A stretch of DNA of 54,587 nt from Chitinophagaceae bacterium (GCA_019247775.1 JAFBAN010000073.1:1-54587), one strand, 5' to 3'. Counted from the first letter of the stretch, positions 17,448 to 26,711 are shown. Notes: generated by a model not told the origin, from the sequence alone. Numbers and translations are program-made.

Positions 17448-18266
17448 TCAAACCCCGCTGAATATGGTGAACCCGCCATCCACACCCAACTGCATGCCCG
17501 TCACGAATTTGCTCGCATCGCTCAGCAGGTAGATCACTGCACCGGCCAGCTCTTCGGGCTTACCGAATCTTTTATACGGCGTATGTTGTACAACAAGATC
17601 TCCGCGCGGCGTAAGGCTTCCATCCGGCTGGGTAAGTAAGGTCCGGTTCTGTTCTGTGAGAAAAAACCCCGGCATGATCGAATTCATCCGGATAGCATCG
17701 CCGAAGCGGTTGGCTACTTCAACGGCAAACCATTTTGTATAACAGTCAACAGCCGCTTTACCCATGCTGTATCCGAGTACCTTGGTAACAGCTTGCACCG
17801 AACTCACGGAAGAGATATTTACGATACTGCCGCCATTCTTTGTCATGGCCGTCCCGAATACCTGTGTAGGTATGATCGTGCCCCACAGGTTCAGCTCCAT
17901 CGCCTTGCGCATCCCGTACAGGTTCATCGAAAAGATATCGGCATCGGGTTGCAATACGCCTTCCGGCATATTTCCGCCGGCACAATTGACGAGGCCGTGA
18001 ATGGCGCCATATTTTTCGAGTACAAGCTCTCTTGCCTTGTTCAGGTCGGCCTCGTTCAGTACATCGGCGCTTACAGAAAATGCCTTGCCGCCGGATGCGC
18101 TGATCTCTTCTGCGCGCTTTTTACCCACTTCCGCATTACGCCCCAGTATTACCGCGGTGCCGCCTGCTTCGGCAATGGCTTTTACGAAACCGCCGCCCAG
18201 TATGCCCGTGCCGCCGGTAATAACGATCACTTTACCATCAAGAGAAAACAGATTCGTAGCGCCCAT
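17448..18266 (-). CDS. SDR oxidoreductase, probable fructuronate reductase / D-mannonate oxidoreductase
   Basis: 272 residues, classical SDR: TGGTGILGGG cofactor loop (about 18-27), NCAGG, Ser in VNISSVSS, catalytic YSMGK (Tyr/Lys), and a C-terminal FVTGMQLGVDGG. The length and position directly before uxaC match the SDR-type UxuB of Bacillus (YjmF), which reduces D-fructuronate to D-mannonate. 2-Keto-3-deoxygluconate dehydrogenase (KduD) is the main alternative. Cytoplasmic. The 96-base upstream gap contains a half operator-like word (18342-18356), so the uxaC unit may have its own promoter as well as read-through from the plug gene. Confidence 0.8.
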   Translation of the reverse strand: MGATNLFSLDGKVIVITGGTGILGGGFVKAIAEAGGTAVILGRNAEVGKKRAEEISASGGKAFSVSADVLNEADLNKARELVLEKYGAIHGLVNCAGGNMPEGVLQPDADIFSMNLYGMRKAMELNLWGTIIPTQVFGTAMTKNGGSIVNISSVSSVQAVTKVLGYSMGKAAVDCYTKWFAVEVANRFGDAIRMNSIMPGFFLTEQNRTLLTQPDGSLTPRGDLVVQHTPYKRFGKPEELAGAVIYLLSDASKFVTGMQLGVDGGFTIFSGV

Positions 18267-18341
18267 TGCAGTCAGTTATCAGTTTGCCGCGTGAATTTGA
18301 CTTTTTTTATCAAGTCATGCTCCGATTCACCGGTAATAATT

Positions 18342-18356
18342 TACGAAAACGATGTA
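18342..18356. promoter_or_regulatory. Possible half operator upstream of the SDR-uxaC genes
   Basis: TACGAAAACGATGTA has the left half of the operator words found at 21447-21470 and 28061-28076 (CGAAAAC) but a degenerate right half. It lies 76-90 bases upstream of the SDR start. A weak match. Confidence 0.25.
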
Positions 18357-18362
18357 GCAACA

Positions 18363-18962
18363 TCAGTCGTCCGCGGGCATCATTTCCACGCGTTTGATAT
18401 TTTTGATCGGCACCAGCAGGTCGTTCTTTCTTTTTTTGAACACCAATACACTATCGCCCTGCTGTTTCTGGATAACGCCTTCGATGATCACCGCATCATC
18501 CAGACCGAAGACCCGCAGCTTCGTTTTATGGTCGATGAAATAAGTGTAGGCAGACTCTGTATGGGTGGTGGCGCTGGCGCCTCTGTTCAGGTTTGCTCCC
18601 TTCTTCATCGTTATCAGGATCACGCCGGCAGAACCCTGGGCTCCATAAGCCGATGTGGAAGCTGCATCTTTCAGCACCACGATATTGTCTACATCCTGCG
18701 GACTGATAGACATGATATCACCACCATAAATGCTGCCGTCCACTACGAACAACGGGCCTGTCGCCCTGGTAAGGCTGCTTACTCCACGTACTGTAACCGT
18801 GCCGCCTTTAGGACCTGACTTCACCTCCAGCCCCGGCACATTCTGCAGCATTTCGTAGATATTTTTGTAAGTGCCCTGAGTGAGGGTCTGTGCTGTTGCA
18901 TGCTGAACAAAGAGTATGCAGCAACCCAGCAGTACCGATTGTATTAAACGATAGGTTTTCAT
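18363..18962 (-). CDS. Small exported protein with an orphan TonB-receptor plug domain
   Basis: 199 residues. Signal peptide to about residue 25, then a plug domain (about 28-122: YEMLQNVPGLEV, VTVRGVSSL, PLFVVDGSIYGGDIMSI, VLKDAASTSAYGAQGSAGVILITMKKG) exactly like the plug of SusC proteins, but no beta-barrel follows. Instead there is a short strand-rich C-terminal module (about 145-195, ending VPIKNIKRVEMM) resembling a small SH3-like barrel. It could bind an outer-membrane partner or a glycan, or be a barrel-less relic. It starts 4 bases after the oxidoreductase gene stop, so it is part of the ThuA unit. Confidence 0.7.
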   Translation of the reverse strand: MKTYRLIQSVLLGCCILFVQHATAQTLTQGTYKNIYEMLQNVPGLEVKSGPKGGTVTVRGVSSLTRATGPLFVVDGSIYGGDIMSISPQDVDNIVVLKDAASTSAYGAQGSAGVILITMKKGANLNRGASATTHTESAYTYFIDHKTKLRVFGLDDAVIIEGVIQKQQGDSVLVFKKRKNDLLVPIKNIKRVEMMPADD

Positions 18963-18966
18963 ATGC

Positions 18967-20322
18967 TTATTTTTTGGTAGCTAATTGTTGGGCTTTGGTG
19001 GTGGTATAATACTTGGCGATCATATTCGGCACTTCCCAGGACGGCATATTGTGTTTTGAAAGATACTCCAGGTATTTTTCGGTTACGCGCGCAAAATGCG
19101 ATTCATGTCCTTCTTTGAATTGCTCGGGAATGATCACTTCCCAGCCTTTGGCATTTTTTTTCAGGCTCACGCCTTTGTATTGTTTGTTGATCTTATCCAC
19201 GATCTCCTGCACCGATCTTTCATAGGCTGCGCCCGGCGCCAGGGGCTCAATGTACAGTGTGGGTTTGTATTGCTGTTCCGCGGCCTGCCTGATCACCAGG
19301 TTGGCCTTGCTGCCGCGCATGATGGAATAATGCGTATCTCCGGTGCCTTCCGGCGCCTTGTAATTCCAGATCACCGAAACTTTGGCGTGCACGCCCTTGA
19401 TCGTGTAGTTGATCTCTCCGTTCGACAGCACGCTGATATTGCCTTTCGCATCCGATCTCTTTTTCAGGTAGGCCGGCAGCGCTTCGTTTTTCGTCACTTC
19501 CGTGAACTGTGCTTTGGAAATGATAGTGGGCCAGCTCTTCGCATTATCGATATGGATATCTTTCAGGTAATCCAGCGTTACATCGGGGAAACATTCCCAT
19601 TGCACAAGGTCCACCAGATGCGTGGTCACGTCCACGATGCCCTCGCCTTCCTGCGACACATCGAAGAACCAGGCCGGACGGGTAAGCACCGCACCCGATA
19701 CATACTTATAAAAATGGTGCACACTCTCTTTGGTTACCGCGGGCTGCTCCGCCGTTCCTTTCTGCAGCGTGCCGAATACGGACGGCTCCATGGAAAAAGC
19801 GCGCTGCAGAATGGTGGTGATCTCATAACGTTCGGTCATGATATCATATAACAACACTTTATTCCGCTCTGCGGTTATAAAAGCCTGTTTCAGTTTTTCA
19901 AAACCTGTCTGGTCTATCGCCATCGGCTTATCGGCGAACACATTGAAGCCCGCTTTTACCGACGAAAGGATATAGTCTGTCTTGAGCCGGTTATTGCCTG
20001 CCAGCACCACCACATTGCCTTTTTTTTCCTGCAGCATTCTCTGCAGGTAATCATTTCCGGTATAAACGATCTCCTTCCAACGGGTGGGATTGGTGGCCGC
20101 GCTGTTATATCCGTTGATCTTATCGAGATGCATTTGCAGGTCGGGCCCGGCAGGCGCGTATACGTGCACCTCCGGGTCTACCTGCGGGTACATCGATTTC
20201 TGCACCAGCGCCGCATGAAAATGCCCGGGATCCAGGGTGATCAGCTTTACAGGTTGCTGTCCCAAAGCAGCAACGCCCGAGAGTATTAGGGCTGTACTCA
20301 TTATTATAGGTCTGTTCATCAT
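18967..20322 (-). CDS. Exported Gfo/Idh/MocA-like oxidoreductase with the 'putative oxidoreductase C-terminal' domain
   Basis: 451 residues with a Sec-like signal peptide (ILSGVAALGQQ). The N-terminal half is a diverged Rossmann-type domain (VKLITLDPGHFHAAL; VVLAGNNRLK; FADKPMAI, where the family normally has EKP), and the C-terminal half fits the Oxidoreduct_C domain common in Bacteroidota (VDVTTHLVDLVQWECFP; HYSIMRGSKANLVIRQ). The change of EKP to DKP keeps the lysine. Probably a secreted dehydrogenase acting on sugars. It lies 6 bases downstream of the ThuA gene and 4 bases upstream of the plug gene, a tight three-gene unit. Confidence 0.75.
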   Translation of the reverse strand: MMNRPIIMSTALILSGVAALGQQPVKLITLDPGHFHAALVQKSMYPQVDPEVHVYAPAGPDLQMHLDKINGYNSAATNPTRWKEIVYTGNDYLQRMLQEKKGNVVVLAGNNRLKTDYILSSVKAGFNVFADKPMAIDQTGFEKLKQAFITAERNKVLLYDIMTERYEITTILQRAFSMEPSVFGTLQKGTAEQPAVTKESVHHFYKYVSGAVLTRPAWFFDVSQEGEGIVDVTTHLVDLVQWECFPDVTLDYLKDIHIDNAKSWPTIISKAQFTEVTKNEALPAYLKKRSDAKGNISVLSNGEINYTIKGVHAKVSVIWNYKAPEGTGDTHYSIMRGSKANLVIRQAAEQQYKPTLYIEPLAPGAAYERSVQEIVDKINKQYKGVSLKKNAKGWEVIIPEQFKEGHESHFARVTEKYLEYLSKHNMPSWEVPNMIAKYYTTTKAQQLATKK

Positions 20323-20328
20323 TCTATT

Positions 20329-21165
20329 TTATTGCAGTGGATCATCTTTTGTGGTGGCGTGCGCATTGGTATAGTTCAGACCCTTGTACTGCATTGCTAT
20401 GTATTTTATTCCCTGCAGCAGATGGTTGCGGTACACAGGGTCCTGGTAGCTCTCTTTTGCATGGCCCAGTGTAGTTACCCAGATATTGCCGCCCTGGAAT
20501 TGCTGGTACCACACGGCCGGATAATAATCTGCATAAGAACCCAGGTTTTTGTGCAGCAGACTGTCCTGGCTTTTATCGGTCATATTGAGGCTATGCACAT
20601 CGTGCGCCATCAATACCTTGATACCGGGATAAAGTTCCTTTCCGAAATAGCATTCATCTTCTCTTTCCCAGCTGGCCGGAACGTTCGCCATGGATGGATG
20701 CGCTGCATCTATTTTTTTCACCGTGAACTTCTGGAATTTGGCATGCCAGCTGAATGTTTCACCCAGCATCTGTTTAAACCATCTCCAGTTACGCTCGGTA
20801 CCGGTTACCGAATGAACGCCCACAAAACCGCCGCCGGCCTCTATGTAACGGCGGAATGCCACACGCTGCTCATCGGTATCGAACACATCGTTGTTGGTGC
20901 TGGTGAAGATCAGCATCTGGTATTTCTGGAGATTAGCCTGCGTAAACACCGCGGGATCATCGGATACATCTACCGTAAATGAATTGGCCGTCCCCAGCTC
21001 TTTGATCGCGGCTACGGCCGATGGGATATTATCGTGCACATAGCCTTTCCCGTTTTTGGTATAGACCAGCACCCGGCTGTTCTTTAACTGGCCGTCGGCA
21101 GCCACTACACTGGCGGACAGCATCGATATAAAACAAAACAACAGACCGGAGAACAGGTATTTCAT
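20329..21165 (-). CDS. ThuA-like trehalose-utilisation domain protein, exported
   Basis: 278 residues from the ATG at 21165 (MKYLFSGLLF...VVAA signal peptide); an ATG two codons upstream is equally possible. It has the glutamine-amidotransferase-like ThuA fold: VLVYTKNGKGYVHDNIPSA, QMLIFTSTNNDVF, FRRYIEAGGGFVGVHS, YFGKELYPGIKVLM and PAVWYQQFQGGNIWVTTLGH. ThuA of rhizobia works in the 3-keto-trehalose pathway with ThuB, a Gfo/Idh/MocA enzyme, which supports the oxidative-pathway reading of this locus. First gene of the minus-strand operon that diverges from susC. Confidence 0.85.
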   Translation of the reverse strand: MKYLFSGLLFCFISMLSASVVAADGQLKNSRVLVYTKNGKGYVHDNIPSAVAAIKELGTANSFTVDVSDDPAVFTQANLQKYQMLIFTSTNNDVFDTDEQRVAFRRYIEAGGGFVGVHSVTGTERNWRWFKQMLGETFSWHAKFQKFTVKKIDAAHPSMANVPASWEREDECYFGKELYPGIKVLMAHDVHSLNMTDKSQDSLLHKNLGSYADYYPAVWYQQFQGGNIWVTTLGHAKESYQDPVYRNHLLQGIKYIAMQYKGLNYTNAHATTKDDPLQ

Positions 21166-21446
21166 GTACATATTAGTAATTGATATTCTGAAAATAGGGA
21201 TTTAAACCAGTTGTGTGTGAGATATCGGTAAACCGGCCAAAACAGACTGCCGTAGAGCCGGTACAGCCATTACCGGATGGGCCGGATGGTAAGGGAGCCG
21301 GATGGTTGCCGGCTGAAAAGAATGTTTTCATATAGCAATGCTTCGAAGACCGGCTGGCTCTGTCAACGGCAGGTGCCGCAGACCGGACTCCGGACAATGG
21401 ATAAGCAATATCTAATTTACTGCCGCTGCTTCAGTTATGGCCTATA

Positions 21447-21470
21447 TTCTACGAAAACCTTTTCGTAGAA
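21447..21470. promoter_or_regulatory. LacI-family operator candidate upstream of susC
   Basis: A perfect palindrome: arms TTCTACGAAAA (21447-21457) and its complement (21460-21470) around CC. Its core CGAAAACCTTTTCG differs by one base from the core at 28061-28076 in front of the LacI gene, so the regulator encoded at 28119 probably binds both. It lies about 25 bases upstream of the candidate -33 box. Confidence 0.7.
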
Positions 21471-21494
21471 AATCGAAAGGATTGACCGGCCAGA

Positions 21495-21527
21495 TTTGGC
21501 CGTATTTCAAAAACTGGTTTAATTTAA
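21495..21527 (+). promoter_or_regulatory. Candidate susC promoter
   Basis: TTTG at 21495-21498, a 21-base spacer, and TAATTTAA at 21520-21527 fit the Bacteroidota consensus (TTG, 19-21 nt, TAnnTTTG) with one mismatch in the -7 box. It would give a leader of about 77 nt for susC. Confidence 0.5.
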
Positions 21528-21610
21528 CAAACCATTAATGTAGTTGGATTAACAAGGACAACATTCTGACCGTGTTGGCAACTATTTAATTCTAAACCAA
21601 TTCTTGCTGT

Positions 21611-24600
21611 ATGAAAAAAAACACCCGTGCGTGTATCCACGCCCTCACGGGGAATATGCACCGATTGGCATATTTCCTGATGTTGTTCGGATTCCTGGCG
21701 CTATCGGCCCCCGCCAGTGCAGCCTATCCCCCCCCTGCTACTATTACCGGTAAAGTGACAGACGCCAAGAACGCTCCCCTCGAAGGTGTTAGCGTATTGG
21801 TGAAGGGAACAAAAAAAGGCGTTACTACCAATGCAGCCGGCGCTTTTACCATTACCAATGTTCCTGACAATGCGGTGCTCGTATTCAGTTATACGGGCTT
21901 CGAGACCAGGGAAATGGCGGTAAAAGGTCAGACCACCATGAATGTTTCGCTTACCGAGCAGGTGAACGGACTTAATGATGTGGTTGTGGTAGGTTATGGT
22001 ACCGCCACCAAGAAAGACCTGACCGGTTCTGTGAGCCAGGTTAAGGCAACCACTTTTGAAAATGAGAACCCGCGTTCTGTGGGCGATCTGCTTCGGGGAA
22101 ACGCGCCCGGTCTGGATGTCGGCTTCGACGCCAGTACAAAGGGTTCCAACTCCAGTTTGCAGATCAGGGGTAAAGGAACGCTTACTGCGAGCTCATCTCC
22201 CTTGATCGTACTGGATGGCGTGATCTATACAGGTGGTATCGAAGATATCAATCCGAACGATATCGGCACCATCGACATCCTTAAAGATGCCAGCTCAGCA
22301 GCTGTATTCGGCGCCAGATCGGCCAATGGTGTGATCCTGATCACCACGAAGAAAGGTAAAGTGGGTAAACCTACCATCACTTTCAACGACAACATAGGGT
22401 GGAATAAAGTAGAAAGAAAGCCACACCTGCTCACAGGCCCCGAGTTCCTCGATTTCCGCGGACAGGCAGTATGGGCGATGAACGGTTTTGACTCCACCTC
22501 CAAACCAGGTGTGCAGTACAAGTTCACGAATCCGGCTAACCTGCCATCCAGCATCAGCGTAGCACAATGGCAGGCGCTGGATAACTCCACCGGCGACCCG
22601 GTAGTGACCTGGCTTTCCCGTCTCAAACTGAAAGCGATCGAGGTTACCAACTACCAGGCCGGTAAAGTACTGAACTGGGAAGACCTGCTGTACGCACAGA
22701 ACGCAATGCAGCACGACCATACCATCAGCATCTCGCAGCGCCGGGAAGATTACAACTATTATTTCTCTGTGGGCTACCTCGAGAACCAGGGTATTACCGT
22801 GGGTGATAAATACAAGACCATCCGCACCCGTCTGAACCTGGAAGCCAATATAGCTAAGTACCTGCAGGTAGGTGCTAATTTCCAGTTTGCAGAAAGGGAC
22901 GAGAGCACTATTCCTGTCAGCTTTTCCGACGTACAGCAGACCACTCCGTATGGTTCTATCTACCAGGATGACGGTGTTACGCTTCGCGTAAGCCCTAACG
23001 ATGACCCGGGTAATAATACCAACCCGTTCGTAGGCCAGTATTACACCCGCCGTTTGTATAAATACGATAACCTGTTCAGCCAGTTCACCGTAAAAGGAAA
23101 ACTGCCTTACGGTTTCTCCTATTCTGTAGCATTCTCACCGCGTTTCGATGTTCTGCGTGAGTACAACCATGTATCGTCCAAGAACCCGGTACAGGCTGCA
23201 TTGAACGGCATCATCGACCGCCGCAACCAGACCGTGTACTCATGGAACCTGGATAATATCCTGCGCTATAACGGCAAGTTCGGCAAACACACTGTGGAAG
23301 CTACCTTCCTGTTCAACGCGGAAAAATTCCAGTCGTACAACCAGACATCACACGGCGAGAACATCCTGCCAAATGATAACCTCGGTTATGACGCCATCGG
23401 TTCAGCCACTTCAGCTGTTCGTACCTCGAGCGACGATCAGTATGAGACCGGCGATGCCCTTATGGGCAGGATAGCCTATAATTACAACCAGCGTTATTTC
23501 CTTACCGCTACTATGCGTCGTGACGGTTATTCCGCATTCGGTCAGCAAAACCCGAGGGCGAATTTCCCTTCTATCGGCGGCGCCTGGGCTATCAGTGAAG
23601 AGCGGTTCATGAAGAACACTGCCAAATGGCTGGATTATGCCAAGATCAGGCTGTCTTATGGTGAGAACGGTAACCGTTCTATCGGCAGATATGCGGCGCT
23701 TTCCAACCTGGGCTCCAGCACCTATGTTTTTGTAACAAGCGGCGGTGCGGCGTATAACACTGCACAGGTATTCTCCAATAACCTTTCCAATCCCGAGTTG
23801 AAATGGGAAAGGAACAGTTCAGTAGATCTCGGCCTCGACTTCTCCCTGTTCAAAGGGAAAGTATCGGGTTCTGTGGAGTACTATACCCGCAGCACCAAAG
23901 ACCTGCTGGTTAACCGCTCACTGCCTAGCGTTACCGGGTTCACCAGTATCCTCGCCAATCTCGGCCAGGTAGACAATAAAGGTTTTGAACTGAGCCTGAG
24001 TACCCAGAATATGAAGACTGCCAATTTTGAGTGGACTTCTACTTTCGCCTACTGGATGAACCGGAACAAGATCGTTCACCTGTATGGCGCTACGCCAGAC
24101 TTCGATGCAACCGGCAAACAGATCGGCGTGTCTGAAAAGAATGACCTGAGCAATGGCTGGTTCATCGGCCAGGACATCAGCACCATCTACGACTACAAAG
24201 TGGTAGGTGTATGGGGCACTGCCGAAGCGGCCCAGGCCAAAGCCTATGGCTACAAGCCCGGTGACATGAAACTCGAAGACCTGAACGGCGACGGCCAGTA
24301 TACGATCGCCGATAAGCAATTCCTCGGTACAAGAACGCCTAAGTTCTCGATCAATCTGCGCAACGAGTTCAAGTATAAGAATTGGGATTTCTCTATCACC
24401 CTGTATGGGAAGTTCGGCGGACAATGGGTATTAAATGAAGCCAAGAACGTAGACAAGTTCTATGACCGTTCCAACTTCTACGTGCGTCCTTTCTGGACCC
24501 CGAGCAACCAGATCCAGGACTATGCGGCGATCAATTCCAATGCGGGCGGTCCGGTTTCATGGAATGTATTCAGGTCATCTTCTTTCCTCAGGGTGAGTAA

Positions 24601-24808
24601 CGTGAGCCTGGCATACAGTGTACCGGCTTCAATGACCAAAAGGTGGAAGATCCAGGGACTGAAATTATACTTCAACGTGGTGAATGCTTATGTATTCTCC
24701 AGCTGGAAATTTTTCGATCCTGAATACAAAGGAACGGATCCGAATAACCCGCGCAACGATGCTCCGGTACCTCTGACCCTGAACTTCGGACTTAACCTGA
24801 CATTATAA
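21611..24808 (+). CDS. SusC/RagA-type TonB-linked outer-membrane transporter
   Basis: 1065 residues, full size for the family. A long signal region (to about 38), a CarboxypepD_reg-like domain (about 46-120, ITGKVTDAKNAPLEGVSVLVKGT), a TonB-box-like DVVVVGYG (about 126), the plug (NPRSVGDLLRGNAPGLDV; PLIVLDGVIY; DILKDASSAAVFGARSANGVILITTKKG) and a 22-strand barrel to a C-terminal aromatic-rich end (LTLNFGLNLTL). It imports oligosaccharides captured by the SusD partner encoded 24 bases downstream. Probably controlled by the LacI-type regulator through the palindrome at 21447-21470. Long open frames on its reverse strand are artefacts. Confidence 0.97.
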   Translation: MKKNTRACIHALTGNMHRLAYFLMLFGFLALSAPASAAYPPPATITGKVTDAKNAPLEGVSVLVKGTKKGVTTNAAGAFTITNVPDNAVLVFSYTGFETREMAVKGQTTMNVSLTEQVNGLNDVVVVGYGTATKKDLTGSVSQVKATTFENENPRSVGDLLRGNAPGLDVGFDASTKGSNSSLQIRGKGTLTASSSPLIVLDGVIYTGGIEDINPNDIGTIDILKDASSAAVFGARSANGVILITTKKGKVGKPTITFNDNIGWNKVERKPHLLTGPEFLDFRGQAVWAMNGFDSTSKPGVQYKFTNPANLPSSISVAQWQALDNSTGDPVVTWLSRLKLKAIEVTNYQAGKVLNWEDLLYAQNAMQHDHTISISQRREDYNYYFSVGYLENQGITVGDKYKTIRTRLNLEANIAKYLQVGANFQFAERDESTIPVSFSDVQQTTPYGSIYQDDGVTLRVSPNDDPGNNTNPFVGQYYTRRLYKYDNLFSQFTVKGKLPYGFSYSVAFSPRFDVLREYNHVSSKNPVQAALNGIIDRRNQTVYSWNLDNILRYNGKFGKHTVEATFLFNAEKFQSYNQTSHGENILPNDNLGYDAIGSATSAVRTSSDDQYETGDALMGRIAYNYNQRYFLTATMRRDGYSAFGQQNPRANFPSIGGAWAISEERFMKNTAKWLDYAKIRLSYGENGNRSIGRYAALSNLGSSTYVFVTSGGAAYNTAQVFSNNLSNPELKWERNSSVDLGLDFSLFKGKVSGSVEYYTRSTKDLLVNRSLPSVTGFTSILANLGQVDNKGFELSLSTQNMKTANFEWTSTFAYWMNRNKIVHLYGATPDFDATGKQIGVSEKNDLSNGWFIGQDISTIYDYKVVGVWGTAEAAQAKAYGYKPGDMKLEDLNGDGQYTIADKQFLGTRTPKFSINLRNEFKYKNWDFSITLYGKFGGQWVLNEAKNVDKFYDRSNFYVRPFWTPSNQIQDYAAINSNAGGPVSWNVFRSSSFLRVSNVSLAYSVPASMTKRWKIQGLKLYFNVVNAYVFSSWKFFDPEYKGTDPNNPRNDAPVPLTLNFGLNLTL

Positions 24809-24832
24809 GATAACCAACCCAAAACAGAAGAC

Positions 24833-26677
24833 ATGAACAAGAATATAAAAACGGCTTTTCTGCTATCGGTTATCGGTTTCGGTACGATGGCTTTAAATGG
24901 CTGTAAAAAAGACTGGCTTACGCCTAAGCCGCTCTCGATATACTCACCTGAAAATACGCTGGTGGACGTGGCCGGCTTTAATGCCGCGCTGGTAGCCTGC
25001 TCCGGTAACCTCCGCAATGAGTGGTACGGTGATGGTTCCCCGAATATTTCCGAGGAGATCTTCTCGGAGGTGGCCGTGGAAGGTACGGATGATAAAACGG
25101 GCCCGGCACAGAATATGGACCAGCTGATCAGGCCCGATGCCAATCTGAACAGTGTTGACTTTAACAAGATCGGCTGGTACTGGACCCAGGAATATGTAGG
25201 CATACGCGAGGCCAATGTGATCATTTCGCGCCTCGCTGCTGCCACGGCCATCTCAGATGCGAACAAGAACATCATTCTGGGCAAAGCGTACTTCTTCCGC
25301 GCTTATGATTACTATCGCCTTACACAACAGTTCGGCGATGTGCCCTGCCCTACCAAGGAATATCTTTCAGCAAAAACCGATTTCGCTACGGTTAAACGCG
25401 AGGTGATATTGGCCAAAATGAAAGCTGACCTAGAGTTTGCGGTACAGAACGTACCATGGACAGCCGATAAAGGCGATGTGAACAGGGGCGCTGTCTATCA
25501 TCTGCTCGCCAAAGTTAACCTGGCCCTTGGCCTGTTCGATGATGCGATAGCTGCGGCCTCGGCGGTTATCAATCAAGGTACTTATAAACTGATGAATGCG
25601 CGTTTTGGCGTTGATGCCAACAAGGCTAACAAGAATGTGATCTGGGATCTGCACAGACCGGACAATAAGGCTGCAGCTGCTAACACGGAAGTATTATACC
25701 TGGTAACAGACCGTCAGGGTACCCAGGGTGCGTTCGGCGGCGGTTGCCAGTGGATGAGGAACGCTATTCCGTTCGCCTCTGTTGGCTTGCCTAATATCAA
25801 GACACCAACCGGTAAACTGGGCATGCCGGCAACACAGGGTGGAGCGCTGGAATTCGATAACCTGGGTCTATACGGCCGCGGTATCGGCCGATGCCGTGCC
25901 ACCCCCTACGCATACTCGTGGATCTGGGATGATGCCAATGACCTGCGTCATGATACCGTTTCAGGCAACTGGATGTATATGGAGAACCTGGTGTACAACG
26001 ACCTCGGCCTGAAAACATCCGGCGATACCTGCTATGGCAAACGTTTCCGTCTGTTTGATAAAGGCAACCTGCTTTGTGCAGATACACTGCGCGACTGGTT
26101 CCCCTGGCCGCATTACAAGCTGTTTATTCCCGATACTGAAAACAACCCGCAGCGCGGTGGTCATACCGATCACTATGTATTCCGCCTGGCTGAAACTTAC
26201 CTGCTGCGCGCAGAAGCCTATGTATGGAAAGGAGATATGGCCAGCGCCGCCGCAGACGTGAATGCAGTTCGTACCCGTGCCAAATGCGCGCCGTACACCG
26301 CTGCCCAGATGAGCATCGGTACCATCCTCGACGAAAGGCAGCGTGAACTGTACTGGGAGGAGCCGCGTAAAACAGAGCTGACCAGGATGGCGTATATTTT
26401 CGCAAAAACCGGCCAGCCATACAATGGTAAAACCTATACACTGGCTAATTTCTCTACTTCAAATTTCTTCATCGATCGTGTTCTTGAAAAGAATACTTTC
26501 TATGCAAAAAATTTCGTGACGCTGCACGGCGACATGATGAAGATCAGTCCTTACCATGTATTGTGGCCTATACCGCAGGATGCGATACTGGCTAATACCG
26601 ACGGACATATTAACCAGAATGCCGGATATTCCGGAGCTGCGAATAATGTAGCCGCTTCCGATAAGATCGTTGACTAA
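24833..26677 (+). CDS. SusD/RagB-family surface glycan-binding lipoprotein
   Basis: 614 residues. The N terminus ends in a lipobox (MALNGCKK; Cys near residue 24), so it is lipidated and surface-exposed. SusD signatures: N-terminal FNAALVACSGNLRNEWYG, TPR helices around GKAYFFRAYDYYRLTQQFGDVP, and the C-terminal RLAETYLLRAEAYVWKGDMASAAADVNAVRTRA and ILDERQRELYWEEPRKTELTRM. It forms the lid of the SusC pore and binds the oligosaccharide. It is followed by a stem-loop at 26712-26741. Confidence 0.97.
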   Translation: MNKNIKTAFLLSVIGFGTMALNGCKKDWLTPKPLSIYSPENTLVDVAGFNAALVACSGNLRNEWYGDGSPNISEEIFSEVAVEGTDDKTGPAQNMDQLIRPDANLNSVDFNKIGWYWTQEYVGIREANVIISRLAAATAISDANKNIILGKAYFFRAYDYYRLTQQFGDVPCPTKEYLSAKTDFATVKREVILAKMKADLEFAVQNVPWTADKGDVNRGAVYHLLAKVNLALGLFDDAIAAASAVINQGTYKLMNARFGVDANKANKNVIWDLHRPDNKAAAANTEVLYLVTDRQGTQGAFGGGCQWMRNAIPFASVGLPNIKTPTGKLGMPATQGGALEFDNLGLYGRGIGRCRATPYAYSWIWDDANDLRHDTVSGNWMYMENLVYNDLGLKTSGDTCYGKRFRLFDKGNLLCADTLRDWFPWPHYKLFIPDTENNPQRGGHTDHYVFRLAETYLLRAEAYVWKGDMASAAADVNAVRTRAKCAPYTAAQMSIGTILDERQRELYWEEPRKTELTRMAYIFAKTGQPYNGKTYTLANFSTSNFFIDRVLEKNTFYAKNFVTLHGDMMKISPYHVLWPIPQDAILANTDGHINQNAGYSGAANNVAASDKIVD

Positions 26678-26711
26678 CAGTTTTTGTTGTTCTTTTTTAT
26701 TAAGCAAGAAT

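Larger units (their letters stand above)
21166..21610. promoter_or_regulatory. Divergent regulatory region between the ThuA operon and susC
   Basis: About 440 bases without a convincing gene. The left part (21230-21395) is rich in CCGG-containing words (GCCGGATGG repeats, ACCGGCTGG) with several short imperfect inverted pairs. The right part holds the LacI-type palindrome (21447-21470) and the susC promoter candidate (21495-21527), leaving a leader of about 77 nt. No clear promoter was found for the ThuA gene. Confidence 0.5.

Noticed and set aside
22225-24424. Long minus-strand frames within susC
   Set aside because: They are antisense to a full SusC protein and contain no family motifs.
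26247-26441. Cys/Arg-rich minus-strand frames inside susD
   Set aside because: Antisense to the conserved SusD C-terminal region; composition is typical of shadow frames.
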